This document shows positions 18,149-27,212 of a stretch of DNA of 53,923 bases, in pieces. The stretch is from an uncultured Romboutsia sp. (GTDB lineage: Bacteria > Bacillota > Clostridia > Peptostreptococcales > Peptostreptococcaceae), in NCBI GenBank assembly GCA_937880075.1, contig CALFLM010000058.1, positions 1 to 53,923 of the forward strand, read 5' to 3'. The translations under genes and the position numbers were made by a program. The notes below the pieces were generated by a model that searched no databases, had not been told where the DNA came from, and saw only the letters and a list, made by a program, of their open reading frames with translations. The stretch's first letter is position 1. Each line of letters opens with the position of its first letter.

Positions 18149-18805
18149 ATAAATTATCTCCTAAAATTTTTCATATTTATAAAATAACATATATGTATAT
18201 TCATTTCAACTATCCCTTAAATATTGAAATAAATTATATACAGATTACTATATATCATAATAATTGAGCGTTGTAATTATCTGATAGATAATTAGGAAAA
18301 AGCGATAAGATAAAAGGAAAAATTTATCAAAGATATTTAAATTCTATATAGGATAATATGATAGATAAAACATGAAGCTTAATTTATATGAGGCAATTTA
18401 AATGGATATAAATGTATATAGCATATAGATGAAATATTTATAAAATATAAGATTAAGATTTATAAATTTAATATTGAAATAATAAATTTTGATTTTAATT
18501 TAATATTTTATATCTAATAAATGGTTTGAATTAATATTAAATTAAGTAAATATAATTAGTAACTTATAAAAAACAATTTATAAAATTAAATATAAAATAT
18601 GCATGTATAATTGATATTTATATATTTTTTATAATTTAGCTGTAAAATATAGGTTTTATACGAAAGTGGCTCATTTTTATAGTAACTATACCCTAAATAT
18701 ACATTTAAAGAATAGTTATTCGAAACCGAAAATTACATGTTATAGCCCTATTCTTTTTTATTATATATAGATTTTTATTATTTTTTACAATTACTATATA
18801 AAATA
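18149..18805. other. Non-coding stretch upstream of the Xer-like gene
   Basis: About 650 bp of very AT-rich DNA without a credible gene. It holds a perfect 9-bp palindrome at 18274-18294 (TAATTATCT, 3-base loop, complement) and, at its right end, a more structured section listed separately. Confidence 0.6.
18655..18760 (+). ncRNA. Possible small structured RNA ending in a terminator
   Basis: AAAGAATAG (18707-18715) pairs with CTATTCTTT (18748-18756) and runs into T. Between the arms is a small TTCG/CGAA hairpin, and further upstream TATAGT/ACTATA can fold. The local base composition is richer in G and C than its surroundings. No ORF fits, and I do not recognise a known RNA family. Confidence 0.3.
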
Positions 18806-18855
18806 AAAAACAAATCTGCATGCGTATTCATTTTACATACAGATTTGTTTTTATT
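18806..18855. terminator. Terminator downstream of the spore protein gene
   Basis: AAAAACAAATCTG (18806-18818) pairs with 18840-18852. On - it would end the sspH transcript, which stops at 18920. Confidence 0.7.
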
Positions 18856-18919
18856 AAAAATTTAAATATTTATATAACTTTTAAATTTTTAATCATTTAC
18901 AGTAATTTAATTATAAAAC

Positions 18920-19105
18920 TTATTTTTCTATTTCGCTTAATTGCTCTAAGTCAACTTCAAATCTTGAATCACCGTGTAATGTTTTTACATATGCAGTTCC
19001 TATGTTATTATCAACACTTAATATTTTTACTTGGTTTTCTTTATAAAAAATATTACTGTTGTTATCTTGTGTATTTACTATTTCCATAGCTCTTCTTAGT
19101 TGCAT
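18920..19105 (-). CDS. sspH: Small acid-soluble spore protein, H-type
   Basis: Small protein packed in the spore core. The 61-aa product follows the SspH pattern: MQLRRAMEIVNTQDN at the start (the family shows xxRAxEI), an aromatic FYKENQVKI strand, VDNNIGTAYVKTL in the middle, and VDLEQLSE near the end. AAGGAGGA precedes the ATG. Expression is expected in the forespore, but no sigma-G promoter could be assigned. It follows a membrane-protein gene on the same strand by 54 bp and is closed by a terminator. It is the clearest spore marker in the window. Confidence 0.85.
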   Translation of the reverse strand: MQLRRAMEIVNTQDNNSNIFYKENQVKILSVDNNIGTAYVKTLHGDSRFEVDLEQLSEIEK

Positions 19106-19159
19106 ATAATCCTCCTTGGTTTCTGTTACATGTTAGAATTTATATTTAGATTAACCATA

Positions 19160-19831
19160 TTAAATATTATTTATTCCTGATTCTTTCTCTAACATATTAA
19201 TTTCATCCAATGTAAATCCAGTTAATTCTACTATAAATTGCTTACTAGAATTCTTCCTTAAAAGCTCTAGAGCAATTTCTTTTTTAGTTTCTATAACATC
19301 TTGATTATTACTTTTCTTTTTGTATAATTCCTCAGATTCACTAAATGCATTAGCTTCATTAGATACATCACTGTCTATTTTAGCAAATTCGATAGTTTCT
19401 TGTGTGATATCGTAGTCTTTATTATTGTCAGATGTTACTTCTTGATTTTCTAAGTTTTTATAATTATGTAAATGAGGTTCTAATATATGAAATAGTATAA
19501 ATGCTGCAGGAATTATAAAGTAAATTTTAGCTCCCATAAAACCTATAACAACAGTCAAAATACTTATAAAAATATTAAAAGACTCAAAAGAGATATTTAA
19601 TATTTCCTTTTTTATCGTATATGACTTAATGAAGCTAAGAAATAGACTTAGTAAACAAAGCGGTAATAATAAATAACTAGAAATAACTCCACTAAAACCA
19701 AGAAAATCAAAGTAACCTCCTATGTTACCATATACAAACATATAACCATTTAAATACGCATAAATACATGCTAAAATACCAAAAGTCGCACCTAGAGCCT
19801 GGGTGTACCAATCTAGAAATTTTAATTTCAT
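19160..19831 (-). CDS. Hypothetical membrane protein with C-terminal helical tail
   Basis: Not recognised. The 223-aa product has four likely membrane helices in its first half (about 12-30, 45-67, 85-107 and 108-120), then an acidic, low-complexity cytoplasmic linker, then a C-terminal block KKEIALELLRKNSSKQFIVE followed by LTGFTLDEINMLEKE. That final block resembles the short helix-turn-helix-like tail seen at the end of Rpn/PD-(D/E)XK transposase-like proteins. AGGAGTG precedes the ATG. It is probably co-transcribed with sspH, which might suggest a sporulation role. Confidence 0.65.
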   Translation of the reverse strand: MKLKFLDWYTQALGATFGILACIYAYLNGYMFVYGNIGGYFDFLGFSGVISSYLLLPLCLLSLFLSFIKSYTIKKEILNISFESFNIFISILTVVIGFMGAKIYFIIPAAFILFHILEPHLHNYKNLENQEVTSDNNKDYDITQETIEFAKIDSDVSNEANAFSESEELYKKKSNNQDVIETKKEIALELLRKNSSKQFIVELTGFTLDEINMLEKESGINNI

Positions 19832-20089
19832 AGTATCACTCCTAACAAATGTATATAGAATTAATATGCATTTGTTAAAATAAATATATCTTTTATTCTG
19901 TTATTAAAAAATTTAATTTATTAGTTAATGTAGTTTGGTATTTATTTTTTATCTAATAAGTAATATAATATAGTTCTATTAACATTTATTTTACATATTT
20001 GTAGTGTGTTATTTTAACTGTCAACTGATTAAATACAATCAATGCATAAATACTACTACTAAATCCACTGAGTAAAGGGGAGTTTGATT

Positions 20090-20368
20090 ATGTTAGATAT
20101 ATTAGAGTTTATACTTAAAATTTTATTTTTTGTTTTATCTATAACTTGGGCTGGAAAAATAATGATCTTAAGAACTGATAAACAGATAGTTATAAATCCT
20201 TTGCTTATAATAATTTCTTCGATTTTAGTGATACTTCCACCACCAAATGAGGGTATAGAATTACTTGGAATGAGTGTACAAAATATAAAAATAACATTAT
20301 ATTGTATGTATTTAGTTATAGTTGTAATAGGTATATATGCTACTAATAGAAAAAATGGTATTTTTTAA
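20090..20368 (+). CDS. Small hypothetical membrane protein, 92 aa
   Basis: Not recognised. Three hydrophobic segments span about 3-21, 32-50 and 65-85. AAAGGGGAG lies 7 bases before ATG 20090; an in-frame TTG two codons earlier is less likely. It is a single-gene unit with its own terminator, convergent with trmB. Confidence 0.7.
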   Translation: MLDILEFILKILFFVLSITWAGKIMILRTDKQIVINPLLIIISSILVILPPPNEGIELLGMSVQNIKITLYCMYLVIVVIGIYATNRKNGIF

Positions 20369-20408
20369 AATAAGAGGTTACATTTTATAATAACCTCTTA
20401 TTTTTTAT
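20367..20408. terminator. Bidirectional terminator between the small membrane protein and trmB
   Basis: AAATAAGAGGTTA pairs with TAACCTCTTATTT around an 8-10 base loop, with T on the + side and the mirrored A run on the other. It overlaps the trmB stop. Confidence 0.8.
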
Positions 20409-21043
20409 TTTGATTTAGCTTCACATCTGAAAATTTTTAATCCTTGAGACATAAATTTATCTTCGTATTCAGTTGTTATATTTTCAAAATCGCTATTAGC
20501 TAAGTTTAATGATATGTTTTTAAGAATCCAGTTGTTAGAAGATATTTCATTTAAGCTAAATTCAAATAACCCTTCATTATCAGTTTTAAAATGTATTTCA
20601 CCATCTGGGTTAAGTATCTCTCTATACATATTTAAGAAATTAGTATGAGTTAATCTTCTTTTTGCCCACCTTTTCTTAGGCCATGGATCACAGAAATTAA
20701 TATAAATTCTAGATAGTTCATTTGAATTAAAATAATCTAATGCTTTGCTTACATCTGCCCAAGCAAAAACTATATTCTTTAAATTATTACGTTGTGCTTT
20801 TTCTACAGCTTTTAAAAGTACTTCTTCTTTTATTTCAAAAGCAATGTAATTTATATCAGGGTTTTGCTTTGCTAATGTAGTCAAAAATTTACCTCTACCA
20901 GTCCCAAACTCTGCATGTATAGGATTATCATTTTTAAATAATTGATTCCAGTTTCCTTTTAAACTTTCTATATTGTCTCTAACTACATAGTCTTTATAAC
21001 TTAACAGTTTTTCGTCTGCGCCTTTGACTTTTCTTCTTCTCAT
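20405..21043 (-). CDS. trmB: tRNA (guanine-N7-)-methyltransferase TrmB
   Basis: Methylates G46 in the variable loop of tRNAs using S-adenosylmethionine. The 212-aa product shows the family features: AEFGTGRGKFLTTLA (AdoMet site), FEIKEEV, NFCDPWPKKRWAKRRLT (the DPWPKxRHxKRR signature with W in place of H), and HFKTDNEGLFE. AAGGAGA precedes the ATG. It has the same orientation as the genes before it and stands alone. Confidence 0.93.
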   Translation of the reverse strand: MRRRKVKGADEKLLSYKDYVVRDNIESLKGNWNQLFKNDNPIHAEFGTGRGKFLTTLAKQNPDINYIAFEIKEEVLLKAVEKAQRNNLKNIVFAWADVSKALDYFNSNELSRIYINFCDPWPKKRWAKRRLTHTNFLNMYREILNPDGEIHFKTDNEGLFEFSLNEISSNNWILKNISLNLANSDFENITTEYEDKFMSQGLKIFRCEAKSK

Positions 21044-21295
21044 GTTTTATCTCCTTGAATTATATACTGATATATAATTATACAGAAATTTTTACAAAAA
21101 ATAAAGGTTTTAGAAATTTCAAAATATAGCTTTAAAATAAATTTACACTCCCCTAACCTACTATAAAAATGATATGAAGTTCATCTATTAGTATAAAAAA
21201 TAGTGTTAACTTAAATAGATATTTATAAGAAGTATAGTAAAAATGAATTTTTATATTCCATTGTAAACTTATAAATTAAAGTATATTTACTATGA

Positions 21296-21320
21296 GGCAT
21301 AAAATGTATAGTTTTATGCC
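21296..21320. repeat. Inverted repeat upstream of the integrase
   Basis: GGCATAAAA (21296-21304) and TTTTATGCC (21312-21320) are perfect complements separated by 7 bases. There is no T run, so it is more like a protein-binding site than a terminator. Confidence 0.6.
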
Positions 21321-21368
21321 AAAAAAATGAAATGTAGTATTTTAAATGGTTATATATCTAATTTTATA

Positions 21369-21390
21369 TTTTATGTCAGTTTTATGTCAG
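21369..21390 (+). repeat. Tandem 11-bp direct repeat upstream of the integrase
   Basis: TTTTATGTCAG occurs twice with no gap (21369-21379, 21380-21390). The first seven bases also appear in the inverted repeat about 50 bp upstream. They could be arm-type integrase sites or an operator. Confidence 0.7.
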
Positions 21391-21418
21391 ATATTTTTAT
21401 ATTTTTTATTTTTAGTTA

Positions 21419-21427
21419 TGTTATAAT
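21419..21427 (+). promoter_or_regulatory. Extended -10 promoter of the integrase gene
   Basis: TGTTATAAT is a perfect extended -10 element 34 bases before the ATG; the tandem 11-bp repeats lie just upstream. Confidence 0.5.
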
Positions 21428-21460
21428 AAATACAGAAGTATCACAAAATGGAGGAATAAA

Positions 21461-22576
21461 ATGAGCTTTGCTTTTATAAGAAAAAGAAGTAAAAACTACA
21501 TAGTTTATTTAGAATATAAAAATAAAAATAGTGGTAAAAAAATACAAAAGAATATGGGCTCTTTTGAAAAGAAAAGAGATGCATCTAAAAAGTTAAATGA
21601 GTTAAAAGATAGCATATTTAATGATGAATTAGTACTTCCAAATACTCTAAATTTAGAAAGATTTTTAATTGATTTTTTAGATAAACATAAGATAAATTTA
21701 TCTATTACAACATATAATTGTTACCTTAGAATATGCAAAAAATATATAATTCCTATGTTAGGAAAGTATAAATTAGAAGAATTAAAGCCTATACATTTGC
21801 AAAATTATGTTGATGATTTAGTAGGTATATTATCTCCTCAAACTATAAAGATACATATAAACATTTTAAACTTGGCATTAAAAAAAGCCTATAGACTAAG
21901 ATTAATAAGAGAAAATATAGTTGATTGTATAGAAGTTCCAAAAGTAAAAAAGTTTAAAAATAATATATACAATAAAACTAATATGGTTAAGCTTCTTCAA
22001 GTTTGCAAAGGAAGTCCGTTAGAACTACAGGTGTATTTAGCTAGTGGATTAGGTCTTAGAATCTCGGAAGTTTTAGGATTAACTTGGGATAATATAGATT
22101 TTATCGAAAATACAATAACCATAAATAAAATAACTGTTAGAGATAATAACTCTGTAATACTAAAAAGTCCTAAAACAGAAAGTTCGGAAAGAACAATATC
22201 TGCTCCCAAGGAAATAATAAATCTATTAAGAGAACATAAAAAAAATCAGTTAGAGGAAAAACTAAAGGGTAAAATAAAGAATAATTTAAATTTACTATTC
22301 TTTGATAAAAATGAAAATCCTATAGCTCAAGATGTATTAAGTAAAAAGTTTAATAGATTTCTTAAGGATAATAATTTGGATCATATAAGGTTTCATGATC
22401 TTAGACATTCTCATGTTACACTACTTATAAATTCAAAAATACCAATTAAAGTAATTTCAGAAAGAATTGGACATTCAAATGTTAATACGACTCTTAACAT
22501 ATACGCTCATACATTAAAAGAAATGGACTTTGAAGCTAGTGATAAAATATCAGAAATTTTATTTAATTTAGGATAA
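21461..22576 (+). CDS. Phage/ICE-type tyrosine integrase, orphan
   Basis: Site-specific recombinase of 371 aa of the Tn916/phage Int type. The first 60 residues look like an AP2-like arm-binding domain (SFAFIRKRSKNYIVYLEYK), followed by a SAM-like core-binding domain (about 65-155) and a catalytic domain with R in GLGLRISEVLGL, HxxR in FHDLRHSHVTLL, H in IGHSNVNTTLNIYAHT, and the nucleophile Y. ATGGAGG precedes the ATG. No excisionase, repressor, relaxase or phage genes lie nearby: trmB is upstream and an AlaX gene downstream. It may be all that remains of an integrated element, or belong to a very small one. Confidence 0.9.
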   Translation: MSFAFIRKRSKNYIVYLEYKNKNSGKKIQKNMGSFEKKRDASKKLNELKDSIFNDELVLPNTLNLERFLIDFLDKHKINLSITTYNCYLRICKKYIIPMLGKYKLEELKPIHLQNYVDDLVGILSPQTIKIHINILNLALKKAYRLRLIRENIVDCIEVPKVKKFKNNIYNKTNMVKLLQVCKGSPLELQVYLASGLGLRISEVLGLTWDNIDFIENTITINKITVRDNNSVILKSPKTESSERTISAPKEIINLLREHKKNQLEEKLKGKIKNNLNLLFFDKNENPIAQDVLSKKFNRFLKDNNLDHIRFHDLRHSHVTLLINSKIPIKVISERIGHSNVNTTLNIYAHTLKEMDFEASDKISEILFNLG

Positions 22577-22811
22577 AAGTAAAAAATAAGAACCTTTTAA
22601 ATTCAATTTTAACGAGCTTTTTATTTTTTTTAAATATAATATACCTAAAATAAAAATAAATGCTTAAAATCTAATTAAATAGCTTTTATTGTGATAATAA
22701 TAAAAAAGAGTTTTATAGTTTTAATATAACTATATTATGTAAACACTTTTATTGTATCAAATAATTTTAATTAAATATGTTAATAACAAATGATTAATTT
22801 AATAATAACAA

Positions 22812-22852
22812 TAAAAATGAAGCTAATTATTTAAGTTTAGCTTCATTTTTAT
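22812..22852 (-). terminator. Terminator after the AlaX gene
   Basis: AAAAATGAAGCTAA (22813-22826) pairs with 22836-22850. The remaining 22577-22811 region after the integrase is AT-rich, with nothing clearly recognised. Confidence 0.75.
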
Positions 22853-22853
22853 T

Positions 22854-24053
22854 TTAACTTATAGATTTTTCTAATTTACTAAGTGCGTAATTTAATGTAT
22901 TTTCTATATTACCGTTGTTTTTCCCTCCACCTTGAGCCATGAAAGGTGTTCCTCCACCGTTACCATCAATTAGCTTTATTGAATCCTTTAATACATCATT
23001 AACATTTACATCTAAATTTTTAGAAGATGCATATACTAAATTTGCCTTATCATTATTTACTAGAGCTAGTAGAGCTATAAAGTTATCATTTTCTGTGATT
23101 TTAGATGCAACCTTAGATATGTACTTCATAGACTTATCAGTATATATATTTTTTATTATAGAGATATTTTTTATTTTAGTACTTTTATTTATCATATCTT
23201 TTATTTCATAATCTGATACAATAGATTCTAACTTTTTATTCTCATTTGAAATTTCTAAAACTCTATCATTTATATTAACTATTCCTTTAATAACCTCTTC
23301 TTCACCTGATTTTAAATACTTACAAATGTCATTTAGAATTAAATCTCTTTTTAGTATATAGTCTATTGCTCTTTTTCCAGCAAAAAATTCTATTCTAGTA
23401 TTTCCTCTATTCTTTTCCCATCTTTTTATCTTTATCAATCTTAAATCTAATGTAGATCTTGGATGTACACCACAACAAGCATTAGAATCTAAATCTCTAA
23501 TTTTTACTATTCTTATTTCAGCAGCAGTATCTGGTAAGTCCCTTCTTATCCATATCTTCTTTAAATCTTTTTTAGATGGGGTTAATACTTCAAGCTTTAT
23601 ATCATTAGATATAATTTCATTAGCAAATTGCTCTGCTTTTCTTATTTGGTCCTCAGTTAATATTCCTTGTATATCGACTGTACTAGACTCCTTTCCTAAG
23701 TGAAAAGAAACTGTATTTAATTTAAATAGGGTGTAAAAACATCCAGATAGTACATGTTGGGCAAAGTGTTGATGCATACCATCTTCTCTTCTGCTCCAAT
23801 CTATCTCACACTTAACTTTATGTATTTTTATAGGATTTTTTTCTAAAACATGATAAACTTTATTTTCTTTTTCATAAACATCTATAACTGGATGAACATC
23901 TATTTTTCCTAAGTCACAAAATTGCCCTCCACCACCAGGAAAAAATGCTGTTTTATCAAGTAGTACATGAAATTGGTTGTTTACTTCTAAAACTTCAACA
24001 ATTTCAGCTGTGAACTCTTTTATATATTGATCAATATAGTATAACTTCTCCAT
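22854..24053 (-). CDS. Alanyl-tRNA editing protein AlaX, long form with DHHA1 domain
   Basis: Stand-alone hydrolase removing Ser or Gly wrongly attached to tRNA-Ala. The 399-aa product resembles the C-terminal half of AlaRS: an N-terminal beta domain (FFPGGGGQFCDLG), the editing domain with zinc ligands HxxxH (HFAQHVLS) and CCGVHP, then a coiled linker and a DHHA1 domain ending in IDGNGGGTPFMAQGGG. AAGGAGA precedes the ATG. It lacks any aminoacylation domain, so it is not an AlaRS fragment. Neighbours give no functional hint. Confidence 0.9.
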   Translation of the reverse strand: MEKLYYIDQYIKEFTAEIVEVLEVNNQFHVLLDKTAFFPGGGGQFCDLGKIDVHPVIDVYEKENKVYHVLEKNPIKIHKVKCEIDWSRREDGMHQHFAQHVLSGCFYTLFKLNTVSFHLGKESSTVDIQGILTEDQIRKAEQFANEIISNDIKLEVLTPSKKDLKKIWIRRDLPDTAAEIRIVKIRDLDSNACCGVHPRSTLDLRLIKIKRWEKNRGNTRIEFFAGKRAIDYILKRDLILNDICKYLKSGEEEVIKGIVNINDRVLEISNENKKLESIVSDYEIKDMINKSTKIKNISIIKNIYTDKSMKYISKVASKITENDNFIALLALVNNDKANLVYASSKNLDVNVNDVLKDSIKLIDGNGGGTPFMAQGGGKNNGNIENTLNYALSKLEKSIS

Positions 24054-24241
24054 AAAGTATCTCCTTTTCTCGAGTTTTAACTGTATTTTACACTATTTGG
24101 ATAAAAATATAAATATTTTATACTATAAAAGGACGATTTTATAAAAAAATAGCAATTTACTTTATTTTAAAATTTTAAAAATTATTTTGCTTAAAAAAAT
24201 AAAGTAAGGTGCCATTTATTCAAGTGAACTGACTTTAAAAA

Positions 24242-24289
24242 ATAAAGTGAGAATAGCTTTATAAAAATATATAACTATCCTTACTTTAT
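24242..24289 (-). terminator. Terminator overlapping the corA stop codon
   Basis: Bases 24242-24256 pair with 24275-24289 (15 positions, one G-U, one mismatch). Read on -, a run of T follows. Confidence 0.65.
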
Positions 24290-25245
24290 AATAATTTTTT
24301 TATTTTAAATATTATAACTCCACATAATACTATAATAAACATAACTGCTATAGTTAAAGGATATCCGTAATATAAGTTAAGTTCAGGCATAAATTTAAAG
24401 TTCATACCATATATCCCTGTAATTATAGTAAGTGGAGCTGAAATAGCCGTTAAAAGTGTAAGCTTCGTTATGATATCATTTGTCTGTTCAGCAACCTTAG
24501 ATGAATATATATCTAGTAATTTATCTGCTAATTCTCTAGTTGAAAGTGCAAAATTATATAATTTATCAATACCAAAATCTATACTTTGTAAATTGTCTAA
24601 ATTAGATCTTTTTATATCATTGTATTTAAGATATCTAAAATTATCTTTTAGTATCCTATCACCTAAGTATAGAAGTGGTCTTGTGTTTTTTACTAAGATT
24701 CTAGTTAAACTTCTTATATAATTTATTTTTAGAATATGTTCATCATCTGTACCTTCCATAATTTCATCTTCTAAATCTAATATCATATCTTCTACTTTTT
24801 CTAAATTTTCAAACTCATGTATAATTATATTTTTTATTATAAGATAACTTATTTTAAAAAGACTACTAGGATTATAATGTTTTTGAAGCTTTGAATTATT
24901 AAGAATCATACTTTTTACATAATCATATAAGAAATTATCTTTTTCACATATGACTAATATAAAATTATCTGATAAGTACATATTTACTTCTTCAATTTTA
25001 GCTTCATTATTATTAAGCTCACAGGTATTAAGACTTAAAAAGTCATAGTTATCAAATAAATCAAGTTTTATATTTTCATCAAATTCAAGGCAATCATTAA
25101 ATGTTATTTCATCTATATCTAAAATATCTTTAAGTAATTTTAGCTCACAAGCTGTACTTAGAATAAGATATGGATAAACCTTACTATAAAAATCTTCTCT
25201 AAAATGCTCTATAATTTCTGTTGTTTTTAAATTTAATATATACAT
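24286..25245 (-). CDS. corA: CorA-type divalent cation transporter
   Basis: Homopentameric Mg2+ (or Co2+/Ni2+) channel. Of 319 aa, about 260 are a cytoplasmic alpha/beta and long-helix domain; two membrane helices close the protein, with the signature YGMNFKFMPEL at the mouth of the pore. ATG 25245 is chosen because AAAGGTG lies 6-7 bases upstream; the GTG at 25254 is part of that site. No M-box riboswitch is visible in the short upstream gap. CorA is favoured over ZntB by the GMN context, but this is not certain. Confidence 0.85.
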   Translation of the reverse strand: MYILNLKTTEIIEHFREDFYSKVYPYLILSTACELKLLKDILDIDEITFNDCLEFDENIKLDLFDNYDFLSLNTCELNNNEAKIEEVNMYLSDNFILVICEKDNFLYDYVKSMILNNSKLQKHYNPSSLFKISYLIIKNIIIHEFENLEKVEDMILDLEDEIMEGTDDEHILKINYIRSLTRILVKNTRPLLYLGDRILKDNFRYLKYNDIKRSNLDNLQSIDFGIDKLYNFALSTRELADKLLDIYSSKVAEQTNDIITKLTLLTAISAPLTIITGIYGMNFKFMPELNLYYGYPLTIAVMFIIVLCGVIIFKIKKLL

Positions 25246-25298
25246 ATTTATCACCTTTTATATTATTAGCTAAATTGTAAGTTAAAATTCTGATATAA

Positions 25299-25328
25299 AT
25301 AAAAGAGAGTATACTATACTCCCTTTAT
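25299..25328 (-). terminator. Terminator after the acyltransferase gene
   Basis: The palindromic core GAGTATACTATACTC with flanking AAAG/CTTT ends in T on the - strand. Confidence 0.5.
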
Positions 25329-26299
25329 TTTATTAGTTTACGTATAGGATTAAGCACCATATTATAAGTTTTCTCAAAAAATTTAGATGAAAGTATATAT
25401 GTAACTAATAATGGACTAATTATAATTATTAAATTTGTAAGAATGCTCTTATTCCATGAAGGTATAAGATAGAATATTATAAGTACAATATATGTGTGAA
25501 AAACATATATGTACATAGTTGATTTTCCAATATGAGTAAAAAATGTTTTGCTAGTTGGTATTATATATGATACAAACAAGCTTAATAATATACTACTAAT
25601 ATATAGTAATATTCTAGAGATTATACCCATATAAATACTGATACCAAGCTCTTTGTAAGAATGAGAGCCATATAAAAATCGATAATCTAAAATATTTTTA
25701 CTAGCTATAAAAAATGAAACGATTATAAATGCAAGTATTCCTAATATACATACACCTATATTTACCTTATCAAATACATATTTTATCTTTTTTGTATCTG
25801 TGTAATATCCTAATAAGAAGAAAGGTAAAAAAACTATAGTTCTTGAAAATGATAGGATTGAGCCATTTGGTATAAGTCCAATTAAAAGTCCTAATATAAA
25901 GCTAATAGGCAGTATATATTTAATTTTTATTAGGTATTTAAGTGAACTTCTCCAAAAAAATAAACTAAGTAAAAACCATAATGTCCATCCAGGATATATT
26001 ATAGGTAAATTAACTTCTCCAGTATATATATATGCTAATACATACCATATAATATTTAATAAGATATAGGGTATTAACAGATCCTTTAGAAAAATTTTCT
26101 TACTCTTATTTACATTTTTAGATAGATATCCCGATATATAAATAAATAAAGGCATATGAAAAATATATATAAACAGATATATAGCCATTAATGTGTCACT
26201 ATTGTCTATATATCTTTCTATTAAATGACCAAATACAACTAGAAATATAAGTATTACTTTTATATTATCTATAAAATGCCTTTTATTGGTAATAGGCAT
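25325..26299 (-). CDS. Membrane acyltransferase, acyltransferase-3 family
   Basis: Ten-helix membrane enzyme that moves acyl groups, often acetyl, onto surface sugars. The 324-aa product has the family start (RHFIDNIKVILIFLVVFGHLIE, catalytic His in VFGHLIE), followed by YIFHMPLFIYISGYLS, TLWFLLSLFFW, and STMYIYVFHTY near the end. AGGTGA precedes the ATG. It lies 14 bp after an esterase gene on the same strand, so the pair is probably one operon for surface-polymer decoration, though the acceptor is unknown. Confidence 0.87.
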   Translation of the reverse strand: MPITNKRHFIDNIKVILIFLVVFGHLIERYIDNSDTLMAIYLFIYIFHMPLFIYISGYLSKNVNKSKKIFLKDLLIPYILLNIIWYVLAYIYTGEVNLPIIYPGWTLWFLLSLFFWRSSLKYLIKIKYILPISFILGLLIGLIPNGSILSFSRTIVFLPFFLLGYYTDTKKIKYVFDKVNIGVCILGILAFIIVSFFIASKNILDYRFLYGSHSYKELGISIYMGIISRILLYISSILLSLFVSYIIPTSKTFFTHIGKSTMYIYVFHTYIVLIIFYLIPSWNKSILTNLIIIISPLLVTYILSSKFFEKTYNMVLNPIRKLIK

Positions 26300-26313
26300 T
26301 AATTCACCTCATT

Positions 26314-27111
26314 TCAAACGATTTTTTCTAAAAACTCAAAAACGTATTTTGAATATTCATTACCATTTCCTCTCACTATGTCTATTGTATCTTCATGCTC
26401 AGCATCTTTTATTATTTTTAAATAAGAATTATTGTTTACCTTTTTTAAATTATTTATAAAAGACTTTGAGTTTTCTATATCTATTAATGTGTCACTATCA
26501 CCATGTATGCAAAGAGTACTTAAAGTAGAATTTTTATTTATTAGATTTATAGGATTACAATTGTCAGTATTACTTCTATATACATACCTATTTATTAACC
26601 TTTTAGATCTATTTGAGTTACATTTATTAAAATTTAAAACTCCAGATATAGATACAAATCCTTTTAAGAGAGATTTATCTACCTTATAATAATTTTGCCT
26701 TTTTGTATCAAAGGCTAAATGAGATGAAATTTCTGCACCAGCTGAGTACCCTCCAACTACTATTCCATTATTATTTTCATTATTTTTTATATAATGTATA
26801 AGAGCTTTAAATGCATCTTCTACCTGAATAGGATATCTATAATCAGGTACTAATCTATATCCAGCTAATACTACTGTATATCCATTTTTAAAAAAATACT
26901 TTCCAACTCCGCTATATAAAGATGGACTACCTTGCCACCAACCACCTCCGTGAACAAAAAATATAGTAGGTTTATTATTATTTCGTTTATATACCTTATA
27001 GTATTGCTTTTTATCATTACCATACTTTACATTAGTACATTTTATATTTATATCTTTTGCATATGCATACCTTAACATTCTATATACATTTTTTATTTTC
27101 TTTTTAATCAT
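26314..27111 (-). CDS. Alpha/beta-hydrolase esterase, HSL-like
   Basis: Serine esterase of 265 aa. The oxyanion-hole motif FFVHGGGWWQGS, the nucleophile in GGYSAGAEISS, Asp in CIHGDSDTLID and His in DAEHEDT complete the triad. The N-terminus (MIKKKIKNVYRMLRYAYAK) is basic but not a clear signal peptide, so the protein is probably cytoplasmic. A GGTGG-type site precedes the ATG. It is the first gene of a likely two-gene operon with the membrane acyltransferase, suggesting linked acyl transfer and removal (inference). Confidence 0.87.
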   Translation of the reverse strand: MIKKKIKNVYRMLRYAYAKDINIKCTNVKYGNDKKQYYKVYKRNNNKPTIFFVHGGGWWQGSPSLYSGVGKYFFKNGYTVVLAGYRLVPDYRYPIQVEDAFKALIHYIKNNENNNGIVVGGYSAGAEISSHLAFDTKRQNYYKVDKSLLKGFVSISGVLNFNKCNSNRSKRLINRYVYRSNTDNCNPINLINKNSTLSTLCIHGDSDTLIDIENSKSFINNLKKVNNNSYLKIIKDAEHEDTIDIVRGNGNEYSKYVFEFLEKIV

Positions 27112-27133
27112 ATAACATCATCCACCCTTAATA

Positions 27134-27176
27134 AAAATAAAAGACATGAATTAAATAAAACTCATGTCTTTATTAT
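27134..27176 (-). terminator. Terminator after ispH
   Basis: ATAAAAGACATGA pairs with TCATGTCTTTAT across a 12-base loop; it closes the six-gene operon that ends with ispH at 27213. Confidence 0.75.
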
Positions 27177-27212
27177 ATATTATCTATTATATATTATTCT
27201 TATTTATATAAA

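Noticed and set aside
18274..18294. TAATTATCT palindrome as an operator of the Xer-like gene
   Set aside because: It is simple A/T sequence and over 120 bp from the gene; mentioned only in the gap entry.
18149..18919. Known riboswitch classes (purine, c-di-GMP, SAM, TPP, PreQ1)
   Set aside because: None of the core motifs of these classes is present on either strand.
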